A stretch of DNA of 64,000 nucleotides from positions 1,116,001 to 1,180,000 of the forward strand of contig CAVOSX010000002.1 of assembly GCA_963699015.1 (NCBI GenBank), read 5' to 3'. The position numbers and the translations under genes were made by a program. The notes under the pieces are model-generated. The model searched no databases. It was given only the letters and a program-made list of their open reading frames with translations, and was not told where the DNA came from. The stretch is from PALSA-505 sp963699015. GTDB lineage: Bacteria; Actinomycetota; Actinomycetes; Streptosporangiales; Streptosporangiaceae. Positions 1-7,992 of the stretch are shown here, one piece after another (position 1 is the first letter of the stretch; each line of letters starts with the position of its first letter).

Positions 1-110
1 CGTCCAGTACCGCGGCGATCAGGTCCTGCACGACGAGCAGGCGCAGGTGCAGCGGCGACGCCGGCCCGGTCATACTCGTCGTGCCAGGCCGCATAGTCAC
101 GAAGCGCCAT
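1..110 (-). pseudogene. N-terminus of a SAM-methyltransferase-like protein, apparently frameshifted, cut by window edge
   Basis: Read leftward from the ATG at 110, the frame begins MALRDYAAWHDEY, a Trp-His-x-x-Tyr opening that resembles small class I SAM-dependent methyltransferases of actinobacteria. After about 15 codons this frame becomes Ala/Arg/Pro-rich nonsense. The next frame then reads SPLHLRLLVVQDLIAAVLD, which would continue such a protein. The two halves join by a one-base shift near 65-80. It may be a real mutation, a sequencing error, or two unrelated reading frames. Only about 35 codons are in the window, so the family call rests on resemblance of the opening residues and is weak. 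Confidence 0.35.
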
Positions 111-112
111 GA

Positions 113-196
113 CCCTCATCATCGCCGGCACCGCCGAGCGGCCCTCCGCTCCGGTGAACGACAGCGCTACGGCCCTCGTTATCGCCGGCGCCGCCG
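113..196. repeat. Imperfect 24-bp direct repeat upstream of the edge gene
   Basis: The segments 113-136 and 173-196 match at 21 of 24 positions and share an ATCGCCGGC core. They lie between the birA stop codon and the start of the edge gene, so they could be promoter-associated or leftover duplication. No function is visible. Confidence 0.4.
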
Positions 197-204
197 GCCG
201 TGGC

Positions 205-1023
205 TCAGCGCAGGTGGACGACATCGCCGGCGCTCACCGCGATCGGGTCGCCGGCGGCCCGCAGCAGCAGCCGTCCTTCGGTGTCGATGTCCAGCGCCGT
301 GCCGCGGGCCGCGTCGCCGCCGGGGAACTCCACCCGCACCGGCCGGCCGAGGGTGACGCTGCGGCGGCGGTACTCCGCGCGCAGGCCGCTGGCGTCGGGG
401 TCGCCGGGGCTCGCCCCGCCAGTCCAGGCCAGGTACCGGCGCTCCAGCTCGCCCAGCGCGGCGCCGAGCAGTTCCTGCCGTCCGGTGCGCGCCGCCCCTT
501 CGATGGCCAGCGACGTGGCCGTCTCGGCCGGCAGCTCATCGCGGCGGGTGGAGACGTTGAGGCCCACGCCGACCACGATCGCGCCGGCGGCCTGCTCCGC
601 GAGGATCCCGGCCAGCTTCTTGTCGCCGACCAGGACGTCATTCGGCCACTTGAGCCGGGCGTCCAGCCCGGCTACGGCGGCGACCGCAGACGCGATGGCC
701 ACCCCGGCCAGCAGCGGAATCCAGCCGCGCCTGGCCGGCGGGACCGCTTCAGGGCGCAGCAGCACCGAGAACATCAGCCCCGCTCCCGGCGGGCTGATCC
801 AGGCCCGGCCCATCCGCCCCCGCCCGGCGGTCTGCGCCTCGGCTACGAGCACGCTCCCCTCCGGGGCGCCGCCGGCGGCCCGCTCCAGCAGGTCGGCGTT
901 GGTCGAGCCGGTGAGCCCGGTTACCTCGACCGCACGCCAGAAGCCGCCAGGCCGCACCAGCGCACCCGCCAGCGCCGCCCCGCTCAGCGGCGCGCGCTCA
1001 GATGCGGCACGTCCGGTGGTCAT
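205..1023 (-). CDS. birA: Biotin--[acetyl-CoA-carboxylase] ligase
   Basis: Cytoplasmic enzyme that activates biotin with ATP and attaches it to the target lysine of biotin carboxyl carrier domains. The 272-residue protein has the catalytic STN (40-42), the biotinyl-AMP loop GRGRMGRAW (67-75) and KWPNDV (125-130), with a small C-terminal beta-barrel after about residue 225. There is no N-terminal winged helix, so it is a monofunctional ligase and not an E. coli-type repressor. Its substrate is very likely the BCCP domain encoded at 8711-10471. It follows ppc on the same strand, with a 125-bp gap containing the GCATGATAAGT element. Confidence 0.95.
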   Translation of the reverse strand: MTTGRAASERAPLSGAALAGALVRPGGFWRAVEVTGLTGSTNADLLERAAGGAPEGSVLVAEAQTAGRGRMGRAWISPPGAGLMFSVLLRPEAVPPARRGWIPLLAGVAIASAVAAVAGLDARLKWPNDVLVGDKKLAGILAEQAAGAIVVGVGLNVSTRRDELPAETATSLAIEGAARTGRQELLGAALGELERRYLAWTGGASPGDPDASGLRAEYRRRSVTLGRPVRVEFPGGDAARGTALDIDTEGRLLLRAAGDPIAVSAGDVVHLR

Positions 1024-1031
1024 GACCCTCG

Positions 1032-1124
1032 CGACTTATCATGCGTAACGACTTATCATGCGCTACGACCGAATCGTGTCTGGATTTATCCCGGTTTGTC
1101 GAACCGCAATGCATGATATGTGGG
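1032..1124. repeat. Intergenic GCATGATAAGT-type element, copy 1
   Basis: The gap between ppc and birA carries CGACTTATCATGCG twice (1032-1045 and 1049-1062). It then has a module at 1090-1124 with a small hairpin (CGGTT, five bases, AACCG) followed by GCATGATATGTG. The same hairpin-plus-core arrangement occurs in the opposite orientation at 41066-41102. The core is therefore present three times here, twice inverted. It resembles a dispersed intergenic repeat or a regulator site; no protein is encoded. Confidence 0.6.
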
Positions 1125-1148
1125 CCTGGGTACGTGCGCGGGGCGTGG

Positions 1149-4043
1149 TCAGCCGGTGTTCTGGAGGCCGGCGGCGACGCCGTTGACGGTCAGCAGGAGC
1201 AGCCGTTCCAGGCGGGAGCGGTCGGGGGAGGAATCCTCGGCGGGCGCGCGGAGGGCGGCCAGGGCGCGCAGCTGCAAATGCGACAGAGCGTCCACGTACG
1301 GGTTGCGCAGCGCGACCGCGCGCGAGAGCACGCGGCGGTCGGCGAGCAGCCGGTCGTGACCGGTGACCGCGAGCACGAGCCGGGCGGTGAGGTCGTACTC
1401 GGCCAGTACCGCGGCGGTGAGGTCGGGCCGGCCGCCGAGCGCGAGATAGCGCGCGGCGATCCGCCGGTCCGTCTTGGCCAGGCTCATCTCGGCGTTGTCC
1501 AGCAGCACGGCGAGCAGCGGCCACTCGCGGTAGGCCCGGCGCAGCTCGGCCGCGCCGTCGGGCGTCTCGGCCACCGCCGCCAGACCGCTGCCCAGGCCGA
1601 ACCAGCCGGGCAGGTTCACCCGGGTCTGCGCCCACGCGAACACCCAGGGGATCGCCCGCAGGTCGGCCAGCCCGGACGACGAATCCGCCCGGCGGGCCGG
1701 GCGGGATCCGATCCGCAGCCCGCTGATCTCCTCCAGCGGGCTGATCCTGGCGAACCAGGCGGCGAAGCCTTCGGTGTCTACCAGGCTCCGGTAGGCATCC
1801 AGCGCGGCCGCCTCCAGCTTCCCGGCCAGCCCGGCGATCTGCTGCTCCGCCTCGCCGACCGGGGCGGTAGCAGCGGTTGCCGAGGCGAGCAGCACAGCCG
1901 AGGTGACCTGCTCCAGATGCCGCTGCGCGAGGGTCAGGTGGCCGTACCTGGCGAAGATCACCTCGCCTTGCTCGGTGACCTTGAAGCGCCCGTCGACCGA
2001 GCCGGGCGCCTGCGCCAGCACGGCACGCCCGGCCGGGCCGCCGCCGCGGCCGAGGGCACCGCCGCGGCCGTGGAACAGCGTCAGCGCGACGCCGCGGTCT
2101 GCCGCCCATGCTGCCAGCGACGCCTGCGCGCGGAACAGCCGCAGCGTCGCGCCGACCGGGCCGAGCTCCTTGGCCGAGTCGGAATAGCCGAGCATGACCT
2201 CGAGCGCCGGGCGCGCTCCGACAGAGCCCGCCTCGAGAGAGTCCGCCTCGGCGGAGTCCGCTCCGCCGGAGCTCACTCCTTCGGAGGCTGCGCTGCCGGA
2301 GCCCGCGCTACCGGAGCCCGCGCTACCGGAGCCCGCACTGCCGGAGCCCGCACTGCCGGAGCCTGCACTGCCGGAGCCCGCTCTGCCGGAGCCTGCACTG
2401 CCGGAGCCTGCAGTGCCGGAGGCCGCCGCGGCGGGACCGGTGCTTGACGCGGCCTGGCCCGATGCGGTGAGCCTGCTCGCCACGGGCTCGAGTTTCAGCA
2501 TGTCGTCGAGCACCTCGACGGCGTGGTCCAGGTCGGCGCCGCTCTCGAACAGCGGTACCACGTCGAGGTCGGGCGGGCGGCCGTCTGGGACCGCGCGGCG
2601 GGCCAGCTCGTACACGGTGGCGATGTCACGAGCCGAGCGGGTGAAGCTGACCACGTACCGCTGGCACGCCTGGGTGCCGAAGCGGCCCTGGATCCAGGCG
2701 ATCACCCGGAACGTGGCCAGGACCTCCTGCGTCGCCGGCGACAGCGGCTCGCCGCCGTCCAGCTCGGCCAGCGCCCTGGCGTGCACTTCGCTGTGCTGCC
2801 TGACCTCCAGCTCGGCCAGGTGGAACCCGAACGTCTCCGCCTGCCAGATCAGGTGCTGCAGCTCGCCGAATGCCTGCCGCGGCGCGCCCGCCGCCGCCAG
2901 CGAGTCCTGCACCAGGCGCAGGTCGGCCAGGAACCCGGCCGGATCCCCGTAGCCCAGATCCGCGTTGCGCAGCCGGGTGGAGCGGAGCCGTTCGGCCAGA
3001 AAGAGCAGGTAAGTACGATGCGGCTCGGCCGGGGAGCGGGCCGCGATGCCGGCCAGCACCTCCGGGTGGGCCGCCTCGGCGATCTCGAGCGCGCGCGCCA
3101 GGGCCGCCGATGGCGGGGTGACCGGCGCCTGCGCGGTCAGCGCGCGGCCGACCCGCTCGGTGACCGTCTCCAGCGCGGCCAGCGCATGCCCTGCCTGGAT
3201 GATCGCGGTCTCCCGGGTGACCTGCGCGGTCACGAACGGGTTGCCGTCCCGGTCGCCGCCGACCCAGCTGCCAAAACGCAGGAACGCCGGGGCAGCGGCG
3301 GGGACCCGGCCGCAGTCCGCGCCGGTCAGCACGTGATCGAGTGACCGGTAGAGCGCCGGGACCGCCCGGAACAGCGTCTGGTCGAACGCGGTCATCGCGG
3401 CGCGGACCTCCTCAAGCGGCTCCATCGCCTTGACCCGCAGCGGCGAGGTGCGCCAGAGCAGGTCGATCTCCTCTCGCAGCCGCCGCTGCGTCTCCGGCTG
3501 CGGGCCATTGCCCGGGCCCTCGTCGAGCCCGGCGAGCAGCCCGCTGATCCGGCGCAGCGCGGCGGTTACCGCACGCCGGCGCGTCTCGGTGGGGTGCGCG
3601 GTGAGCACCGGGTGCACCCGCAGCCGGGCCAGCAGGGCTTCTGGCTCGCCGGGGGCGGTGGCGCGGATGCCGGCCACGGCGAGGGCGAGCGATTCGCGCA
3701 GTGGCGTGCCGCCGGCGGCGCGCTCGCGCAAAGTCCGGATCCGCTGGTGCTCTTCGGCCAGGTTGACCAGATGGAAGTAGACGGTGAACGCCCGGGCGAC
3801 CAGCTCGGCCCGTTCCAGCGGCCAGGACGCGACCAGGGCGGCGATCTCGTCCCCTACCGGGTCGGCCTCCAGCGGTGGGTCCTCACGGCGCGCCTCGATC
3901 ACCGCGTGCCGCAGCCGCTCCACGTCGGCGAGCAGATCCTCGCCCCCCGATTCGCGGAGTACCTCGCCGAGCAGGTCACCGAGCAGCCGGACGTCACGGC
4001 GCATCGGCTGCGGCAGTTGCTGTCGGTCCGACTCCCGGCTCAC
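1149..4043 (-). CDS. ppc: Phosphoenolpyruvate carboxylase with a low-complexity insert
   Basis: Anaplerotic enzyme converting PEP and bicarbonate to oxaloacetate. From the GTG at 4043 it is 964 residues. Family hallmarks are present: HPVLTAHPTETRR (from residue 144, with the catalytic His), GSWVGGDRDGNPF, VMLGYSDSAKE, FHGRGGALGRGGGP, and the C-terminal AAGLQNTG. Between the conserved LDDMLKLEPVASRL and EVMLGYSDS lies an insert of about 80 residues (roughly 525-610) rich in Ser/Ala/Gly and encoded by a 15-bp tandem repeat. The open frame continues upstream to 6908, but that part is antisense to pccB. The GTG is preferred because a -10 box sits just before it and the family N-terminus (RRDVRLLGDLLGE) follows. 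Divergent from pccB. Confidence 0.95.
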   Translation of the reverse strand: MSRESDRQQLPQPMRRDVRLLGDLLGEVLRESGGEDLLADVERLRHAVIEARREDPPLEADPVGDEIAALVASWPLERAELVARAFTVYFHLVNLAEEHQRIRTLRERAAGGTPLRESLALAVAGIRATAPGEPEALLARLRVHPVLTAHPTETRRRAVTAALRRISGLLAGLDEGPGNGPQPETQRRLREEIDLLWRTSPLRVKAMEPLEEVRAAMTAFDQTLFRAVPALYRSLDHVLTGADCGRVPAAAPAFLRFGSWVGGDRDGNPFVTAQVTRETAIIQAGHALAALETVTERVGRALTAQAPVTPPSAALARALEIAEAAHPEVLAGIAARSPAEPHRTYLLFLAERLRSTRLRNADLGYGDPAGFLADLRLVQDSLAAAGAPRQAFGELQHLIWQAETFGFHLAELEVRQHSEVHARALAELDGGEPLSPATQEVLATFRVIAWIQGRFGTQACQRYVVSFTRSARDIATVYELARRAVPDGRPPDLDVVPLFESGADLDHAVEVLDDMLKLEPVASRLTASGQAASSTGPAAAASGTAGSGSAGSGRAGSGSAGSGSAGSGSAGSGSAGSGSAGSGSAASEGVSSGGADSAEADSLEAGSVGARPALEVMLGYSDSAKELGPVGATLRLFRAQASLAAWAADRGVALTLFHGRGGALGRGGGPAGRAVLAQAPGSVDGRFKVTEQGEVIFARYGHLTLAQRHLEQVTSAVLLASATAATAPVGEAEQQIAGLAGKLEAAALDAYRSLVDTEGFAAWFARISPLEEISGLRIGSRPARRADSSSGLADLRAIPWVFAWAQTRVNLPGWFGLGSGLAAVAETPDGAAELRRAYREWPLLAVLLDNAEMSLAKTDRRIAARYLALGGRPDLTAAVLAEYDLTARLVLAVTGHDRLLADRRVLSRAVALRNPYVDALSHLQLRALAALRAPAEDSSPDRSRLERLLLLTVNGVAAGLQNTG
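2296..2415. repeat. 15-bp minisatellite inside ppc
   Basis: Eight consecutive 15-bp units, each close to CCGGAGCCCGCACTG, encode the pentapeptide SAGSG in ppc. Flanking sequence at about 2220-2295 and 2416-2460 is a more degenerate version. The unit length is a multiple of three, so copy-number change keeps the frame. Confidence 0.95.
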
Positions 4044-4050
4044 GCCCGAC

Positions 4051-4056
4051 AGCGTA
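4051..4056 (-). promoter_or_regulatory. -10 box of ppc (leaderless)
   Basis: TACGCT on the minus strand ends seven bases before the GTG at 4043, placing transcription start at or next to the start codon. It shares a 48-bp spacer with the oppositely directed pccB promoter. Confidence 0.5.
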
Positions 4057-4079
4057 GCCAGCGACCCGCCCGGCGCAGC

Positions 4080-4085
4080 TACTGT
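4080..4085 (+). promoter_or_regulatory. -10 box of pccB (leaderless)
   Basis: TACTGT is followed by exactly six bases and then the ATG at 4092, so the predicted first transcribed base is the A of the start codon. No Shine-Dalgarno sequence precedes this ATG, which supports a leaderless mRNA. Confidence 0.55.
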
Positions 4086-4091
4086 GTGCCC

Positions 4092-5735
4092 ATGACCAGT
4101 GAAGCCCGGGATGAGAGCATCCAGGACGAGGCCGGCGAGCCGTATCCGCACACCACCGCGGGCAAGATCGCCGGCCTGGAAAAGCGCAGGCACGATGCGG
4201 CCCACGCCGGCTCGGAACGTGCGGTGCAGACGCAGCACGCCCGGGGCAAGATGACGGCCAGGGAACGGATCGCCAAGCTGCTGGATCCCGGCTCGTTCAC
4301 CGAGTTCGACGAGCTGGCCCGGCACCGCGCTTATGACTTCGGGGTCGCGGACCGCCGTCCCTACGGGGACGGGGTCGTCACCGGGTACGGCACGGTGGAC
4401 GGCCGGCCGGTCTGCGTGTACAGCCAGGACTTCACCGTGTTCGGCGGGTCGCTGGGCGAGGTCTACGGCGAGAAGATCGTCAAGGTGATGGACCACGCGC
4501 TGAAGACGGGCTGCCCGGTGGTCGGCATCAACGACGGCGGCGGCGCCCGGATCCAGGAGGGCGTGGTCGCGCTCGGAATGTTCGCCGAGATCTTCTACCG
4601 GAACGTGCTCGCATCCGGGGTCATACCGCAGATCTCGCTGATCATGGGGCCGTGCGCGGGCGGCGCGGTGTACTCGCCGGCCATCACCGACTTCACTCTG
4701 ATGGTGGACAAGACCTCGCACATGTTCATCACCGGGCCCGACGTGATCAAGACGGTGACCGGGGAGGAGGTCAGCTTCGAGGAACTCGGCGGCGCGCACA
4801 CGCACAACGTCAAGTCCGGAGTGGCCCATTACCAGGCCAGCGACGAGGATGACTGCCTGGAATTCGCCCGCGAGCTGCTTTCCTACCTGCCGTCCAACAA
4901 CATGGACGACCCGCCGTCGGATCCCGCGGCCGGCGGTCAGCCCTTTCCGGTTCCGAACGCGCACGCCGCCGAGCTGACCGCGTCCGACCGCGAACTCGAC
5001 ACGGTGATCCCCGATTCGCCCAACCAGCCGTACGACATGCACGACGTGATCACCCGGATCGTGGACGACGGCGAGTTCCTCGAGATCCATGCGCTTTTCG
5101 CGACCAACATCATCGTCGGGTTCGGCCGGGTCGAAGGCTCGCCGGTCGGCGTGGTGGCCAACCAGCCGATGCAGTTCGCCGGCACGCTGGACATCGACGC
5201 CTCGGAGAAGGCAGCGCGCTTCGTCCGGACCTGCGACGCGTTCAACATCCCGATCCTGACCTTCGTGGACGTCCCCGGGTTCCTGCCGGGGACGGCCCAG
5301 GAGTGGGGCGGGATCATCCGGCACGGCGCCAAGCTCATCTACGCCTACGCGGAGGCCACCGTGCCCAAGATCACGATGATCACCCGCAAGGCGTACGGCG
5401 GCGCCTACGACGTGATGGGCTCCAAGCACCTGCGGGCCGACATCAACCTGGCCTGGCCGACGGCGCAGATCGCGGTGATGGGCGCCCAGGGCGCGGTGAA
5501 CATCCTGTACCGGCGCGAGCTGGCCGAGGCCGAGAATCCGGCCCAGCTGCGCGAACAGCGCGTCACCGACTACGAGGACAGGCTGGCCAATCCCTACATC
5601 GCGGCCGACCGGGGTTACGTGGACGCGGTGATCCGCCCGGCCGAGACCCGGGGCCAGGTCGCCGCGGCGCTCCGGGTGCTGCGCACCAAGCGGCAAACCC
5701 TGCCGCCGAAGAAGCACGGGAACATCCCGCTGTAG
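4092..5735 (+). CDS. pccB: Acyl-CoA (propionyl-CoA) carboxylase beta subunit, carboxyltransferase
   Basis: Transfers the carboxyl group from carboxybiotin to an acyl-CoA, probably making methylmalonyl-CoA. The 547 residues form two crotonase-like halves. GGGARIQEG and MGPCAGGAVYSPA in the first half and the GAKLIYAYAEATVPK region in the second mark the CoA and biotin sites and oxyanion holes. KAYGGAYDVMGSKHL carries Asp440, which aligns with Asp422 of Streptomyces PccB, the residue linked to propionyl-CoA preference (family knowledge). The N-terminal TAGKIAGLEKRR is also typical. The catalytic partner is the alpha subunit at 8711-10471 and the accessory epsilon subunit is at 6947-7192. Confidence 0.95.
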   Translation: MTSEARDESIQDEAGEPYPHTTAGKIAGLEKRRHDAAHAGSERAVQTQHARGKMTARERIAKLLDPGSFTEFDELARHRAYDFGVADRRPYGDGVVTGYGTVDGRPVCVYSQDFTVFGGSLGEVYGEKIVKVMDHALKTGCPVVGINDGGGARIQEGVVALGMFAEIFYRNVLASGVIPQISLIMGPCAGGAVYSPAITDFTLMVDKTSHMFITGPDVIKTVTGEEVSFEELGGAHTHNVKSGVAHYQASDEDDCLEFARELLSYLPSNNMDDPPSDPAAGGQPFPVPNAHAAELTASDRELDTVIPDSPNQPYDMHDVITRIVDDGEFLEIHALFATNIIVGFGRVEGSPVGVVANQPMQFAGTLDIDASEKAARFVRTCDAFNIPILTFVDVPGFLPGTAQEWGGIIRHGAKLIYAYAEATVPKITMITRKAYGGAYDVMGSKHLRADINLAWPTAQIAVMGAQGAVNILYRRELAEAENPAQLREQRVTDYEDRLANPYIAADRGYVDAVIRPAETRGQVAAALRVLRTKRQTLPPKKHGNIPL

Positions 5736-5938
5736 CCGGCCGGCCTGCCGTGGGCCGTCGCGGCATGGGCCGACAGCCGTAACATGGGCGCGGCCGGCCG
5801 GGCCGGGCGGGATGGCCGCGGGTGGCTGTGGCAGGCAGCGGCGGCCCGCGGGGAAGCTGGAACGACCCGGCCGATGAGACATCGCTGGCGTTGCCAGCCC
5901 GGCCGCATAACCGCGACCGGGCTGTGCGGGACATGGCC

Positions 5939-5944
5939 TAGAGT
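5939..5944 (+). promoter_or_regulatory. -10 box of the NYN gene
   Basis: TAGAGT ends ten bases before the ATG at 5955, predicting a leader of about four bases. It suggests that the NYN and epsilon genes can be transcribed independently of pccB. Confidence 0.4.
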
Positions 5945-5954
5945 CGTGAGCACC

Positions 5955-6947
5955 ATGACCGAGCTCTCCGCCCCGCTGCCGATCCTCGCCCGCTACGCGA
6001 TCATGGTCGATGTCGGGTACATCTATGCCGCGGCGGGAGAGCTGCTGCTGGGTGCGAGCTCGCGCCGCGAGTACCGGGTGGACGCGCCCGGCCTCATCCA
6101 GGCGCTCTCCAGGAACGCCGAGAACATGATCCGCGGCGAGCTGCTCCGGGTCTACTGGTACGACGCGGCCAGGGACCGGGTACCCACCATCGACCAGCGG
6201 GTGATCGCGCAGATGCCGTGGGTCAAGCTGAGGCTCGGCAACCTGAACGCCCGCGGCCAGCAAAAGGGCGTGGACGCGCAGATCCGCGCCGACATGGAGG
6301 CACTGGCCCGGCACCGTGCCATCACCGACGCGGTGCTGGTCGCCGGGGACGAGGACATGGTCCCCGCGGTGGAGGCAGCGCAGGCCTACGGAGTCCGGGT
6401 CCACCTGTGGGGAATCGAGCCGCCCTACGGCACCAACCAGGCGGAGCGGCTGGTCTGGGAGTCGGACACGGTCGAGGTGCTCGACACGGCCTTTGTCAAG
6501 CCGTACTTCACCGGCCAGCCGGGCACAGGGGCCGAGGCCGCGCGGCTGGAGGTCCAGACGGCGACGGTGACCATCGTGCCCTCCCCGGCGCAGCTGTTCG
6601 GTGAGCGGCACGCCCCTCGCCCTGCGCCGAGGGCCGGGGCGCCCGGGGTGGCTGGCCCGCCCGGCGTCATCGTCGGCAAGCTCGGGCCCGACCGGGAACG
6701 GGTCGAGGAGGCCGGCGAGCACGTGGCGCAGAAGTGGATCCTGACCCGCGGTGAGGACAACATCAAGGACCTGTTGCCCGGGCCGATCCTGCCGCCGGTC
6801 ATCGACAAGGAACTCCTGGTCGAGGCCGAAAAGGAACTCGGCCAGTCGCTGCGCCCGTATCAGGAGGCCAGGGAGTGGCTGCGGGACGCGTTCTGGGTGC
6901 GGGTGCACAGGCAGTTCGGCATCGGAGTCGGAAGGTCGCGACCCTGA
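5955..6947 (+). CDS. NYN-domain (PIN-like) putative ribonuclease
   Basis: 330 residues. The N-terminal half is an NYN/PIN-like fold: the YAIMVDVGY strand places Asp19, KGVD places Asp107, and VAGDEDM places Asp132 and Asp134. This is the acidic set expected for a metal-dependent RNase (family knowledge). A Pro/Gly linker (about 215-240) leads to a helical C-terminal region that ends in RDAFWVRVHRQF. The stop codon overlaps the ATG of the epsilon subunit (TGATG), so the two are likely translationally coupled. Its location inside an acyl-CoA carboxylase cluster is unusual, and no role there can be read from the sequence. An alternative GTG start lies at 5946. Cellular substrate unknown. Confidence 0.88.
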   Translation: MTELSAPLPILARYAIMVDVGYIYAAAGELLLGASSRREYRVDAPGLIQALSRNAENMIRGELLRVYWYDAARDRVPTIDQRVIAQMPWVKLRLGNLNARGQQKGVDAQIRADMEALARHRAITDAVLVAGDEDMVPAVEAAQAYGVRVHLWGIEPPYGTNQAERLVWESDTVEVLDTAFVKPYFTGQPGTGAEAARLEVQTATVTIVPSPAQLFGERHAPRPAPRAGAPGVAGPPGVIVGKLGPDRERVEEAGEHVAQKWILTRGEDNIKDLLPGPILPPVIDKELLVEAEKELGQSLRPYQEAREWLRDAFWVRVHRQFGIGVGRSRP

Positions 6948-7192
6948 TGGCCGGGTCCGGATCCGGCTCGGCGCCGCTGCTCACCGTGGTCAGGGGCGAT
7001 GCCTCGGCCGAGGAGATCGCCGCGCTGACCGCCGTGCTCGCTGCCAGAAGCCGGTCCGCGGTCCGGCCCGCGCCTGACGGCCGGGGCCAGCGGATCACCG
7101 GGTGGAGCAGCCGGTCGGCCCTGCTGCGCAGGCCTGTCCGGCACGGCCCCGGCGCGTGGCAAGCCAGCGCGCGTCCCGGCTTCTGGGTCTAG
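6947..7192 (+). CDS. accE: Acyl-CoA carboxylase epsilon subunit
   Basis: Short 81-residue protein. The N-terminal TVVRGDASAEEIAALTAVLAAR helix and the C-terminal GPGAWQASARPGFW are the signature of the small epsilon subunits that bind and stimulate actinobacterial acyl-CoA carboxylases (family knowledge). The middle is variable, as is usual. The start ATG overlaps the stop of the NYN gene by one base. The usual position, directly after the beta subunit, is here interrupted by that NYN gene. Confidence 0.88.
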   Translation: MAGSGSGSAPLLTVVRGDASAEEIAALTAVLAARSRSAVRPAPDGRGQRITGWSSRSALLRRPVRHGPGAWQASARPGFWV

Positions 7193-7247
7193 GTATCCGG
7201 CCCGGGCGGCTAAGTTCACGCGGCTGTATTTATCTGGTGACTAAAAC

Positions 7248-7253
7248 TAATCT
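7248..7253 (+). promoter_or_regulatory. -10 box of the TetR gene (leaderless)
   Basis: TAATCT lies in a locally AT-rich patch and ends seven bases before the GTG at 7261, so the transcript should begin at or one base before the start codon. Confidence 0.45.
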
Positions 7254-7260
7254 GGGCTGC

Positions 7261-7992
7261 GTGAGCAGCGCTGAGACGGTGGACTGGGTGGTCACCAGGC
7301 CGCCTGCGGCTGACCTCGGCGCCGAGGGTCTGCGGGAGCGCAAGAAGGCGCTGACGCGCCAGCGGCTGAGCGATACGGCAACGCGGATGTTCCTGGCCCG
7401 GGGCTTCGATGCCGTTCGGATCACCGAGATCGCCGCGGCATGCGAGGTATCCGAGAAGACTGTCTACAACTACTTCCCGACGAAAGAGTCACTGGTGCTG
7501 GATCGCTGGGAGAGTACGGCGAACGCTCTGCGGGCCGGCCTCGCTGATGCCGGCGTGCCGCCCGTAGACGCCGTCCGGCGCATCCTGGCCAGAGAGCTTG
7601 CCGCTCTCACCTCATGGCTGGATGCCCAGAGCGATACGGCAGCGGCCATCGGATCCGTGCGGCGGTTCGGCGAGCTCATCGCCGCCACCCCGGCACTTCG
7701 GGCCTATCACGCCGACACCATGAACGAGCTGGTGGCGATGGCGTCCGGCCTGCTCGCCGACCGGGCCGGCCTGAACGCCGACGACCCTGAGCCGGAGATC
7801 GCGGCCACCGCGCTGGTGGGGCTGTGGGCCGTCCACTTCACGGCGCTCAGGAAATACCTTGATGGCACCAGGACGCTGGCGGCGGTGCACGAGGCGGTCA
7901 CCGTTGATGTGGATGCGGCCGCGCGCCTGATCGGTGCCGGGCTGGACAGCTTTGCCCAGACGCGGTTCGCCGCCGCTAAGACCCGGCCCTGA
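7261..7992 (+). CDS. TetR/AcrR-family transcriptional regulator
   Basis: 243 residues. The N-terminal DNA-binding domain shows the TetR pattern: ATRMFLARGFDAVRITEIA, then the recognition-helix segment SEKTVYNYFPTKESLV (about 64-79). The C-terminal two thirds is helical and variable, as expected for a ligand-binding domain. The GTG at 7261 is preferred over the GTG at 7237 because of the closely spaced -10 box. The 3' end overlaps the converging SRPBCC gene by 17 bp. The likely target is the palindrome at 8483-8514, upstream of that SRPBCC gene; this is an inference from position. Confidence 0.92.
   Translation: MSSAETVDWVVTRPPAADLGAEGLRERKKALTRQRLSDTATRMFLARGFDAVRITEIAAACEVSEKTVYNYFPTKESLVLDRWESTANALRAGLADAGVPPVDAVRRILARELAALTSWLDAQSDTAAAIGSVRRFGELIAATPALRAYHADTMNELVAMASGLLADRAGLNADDPEPEIAATALVGLWAVHFTALRKYLDGTRTLAAVHEAVTVDVDAAARLIGAGLDSFAQTRFAAAKTRP

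Noticed and set aside
3594..4091. Upstream extension of the pccB frame
   Set aside because: It is antisense to the conserved N-terminal part of ppc, and the family N-terminus starts at the ATG at 4092.
4044..6908. Minus-strand open frame extending ppc upstream to a 1919-residue protein
   Set aside because: The extra part is exactly antisense to pccB and the NYN gene and has His/Asp/Arg-rich composition typical of a shadow frame in high-GC DNA; ppc homology begins near 4043.
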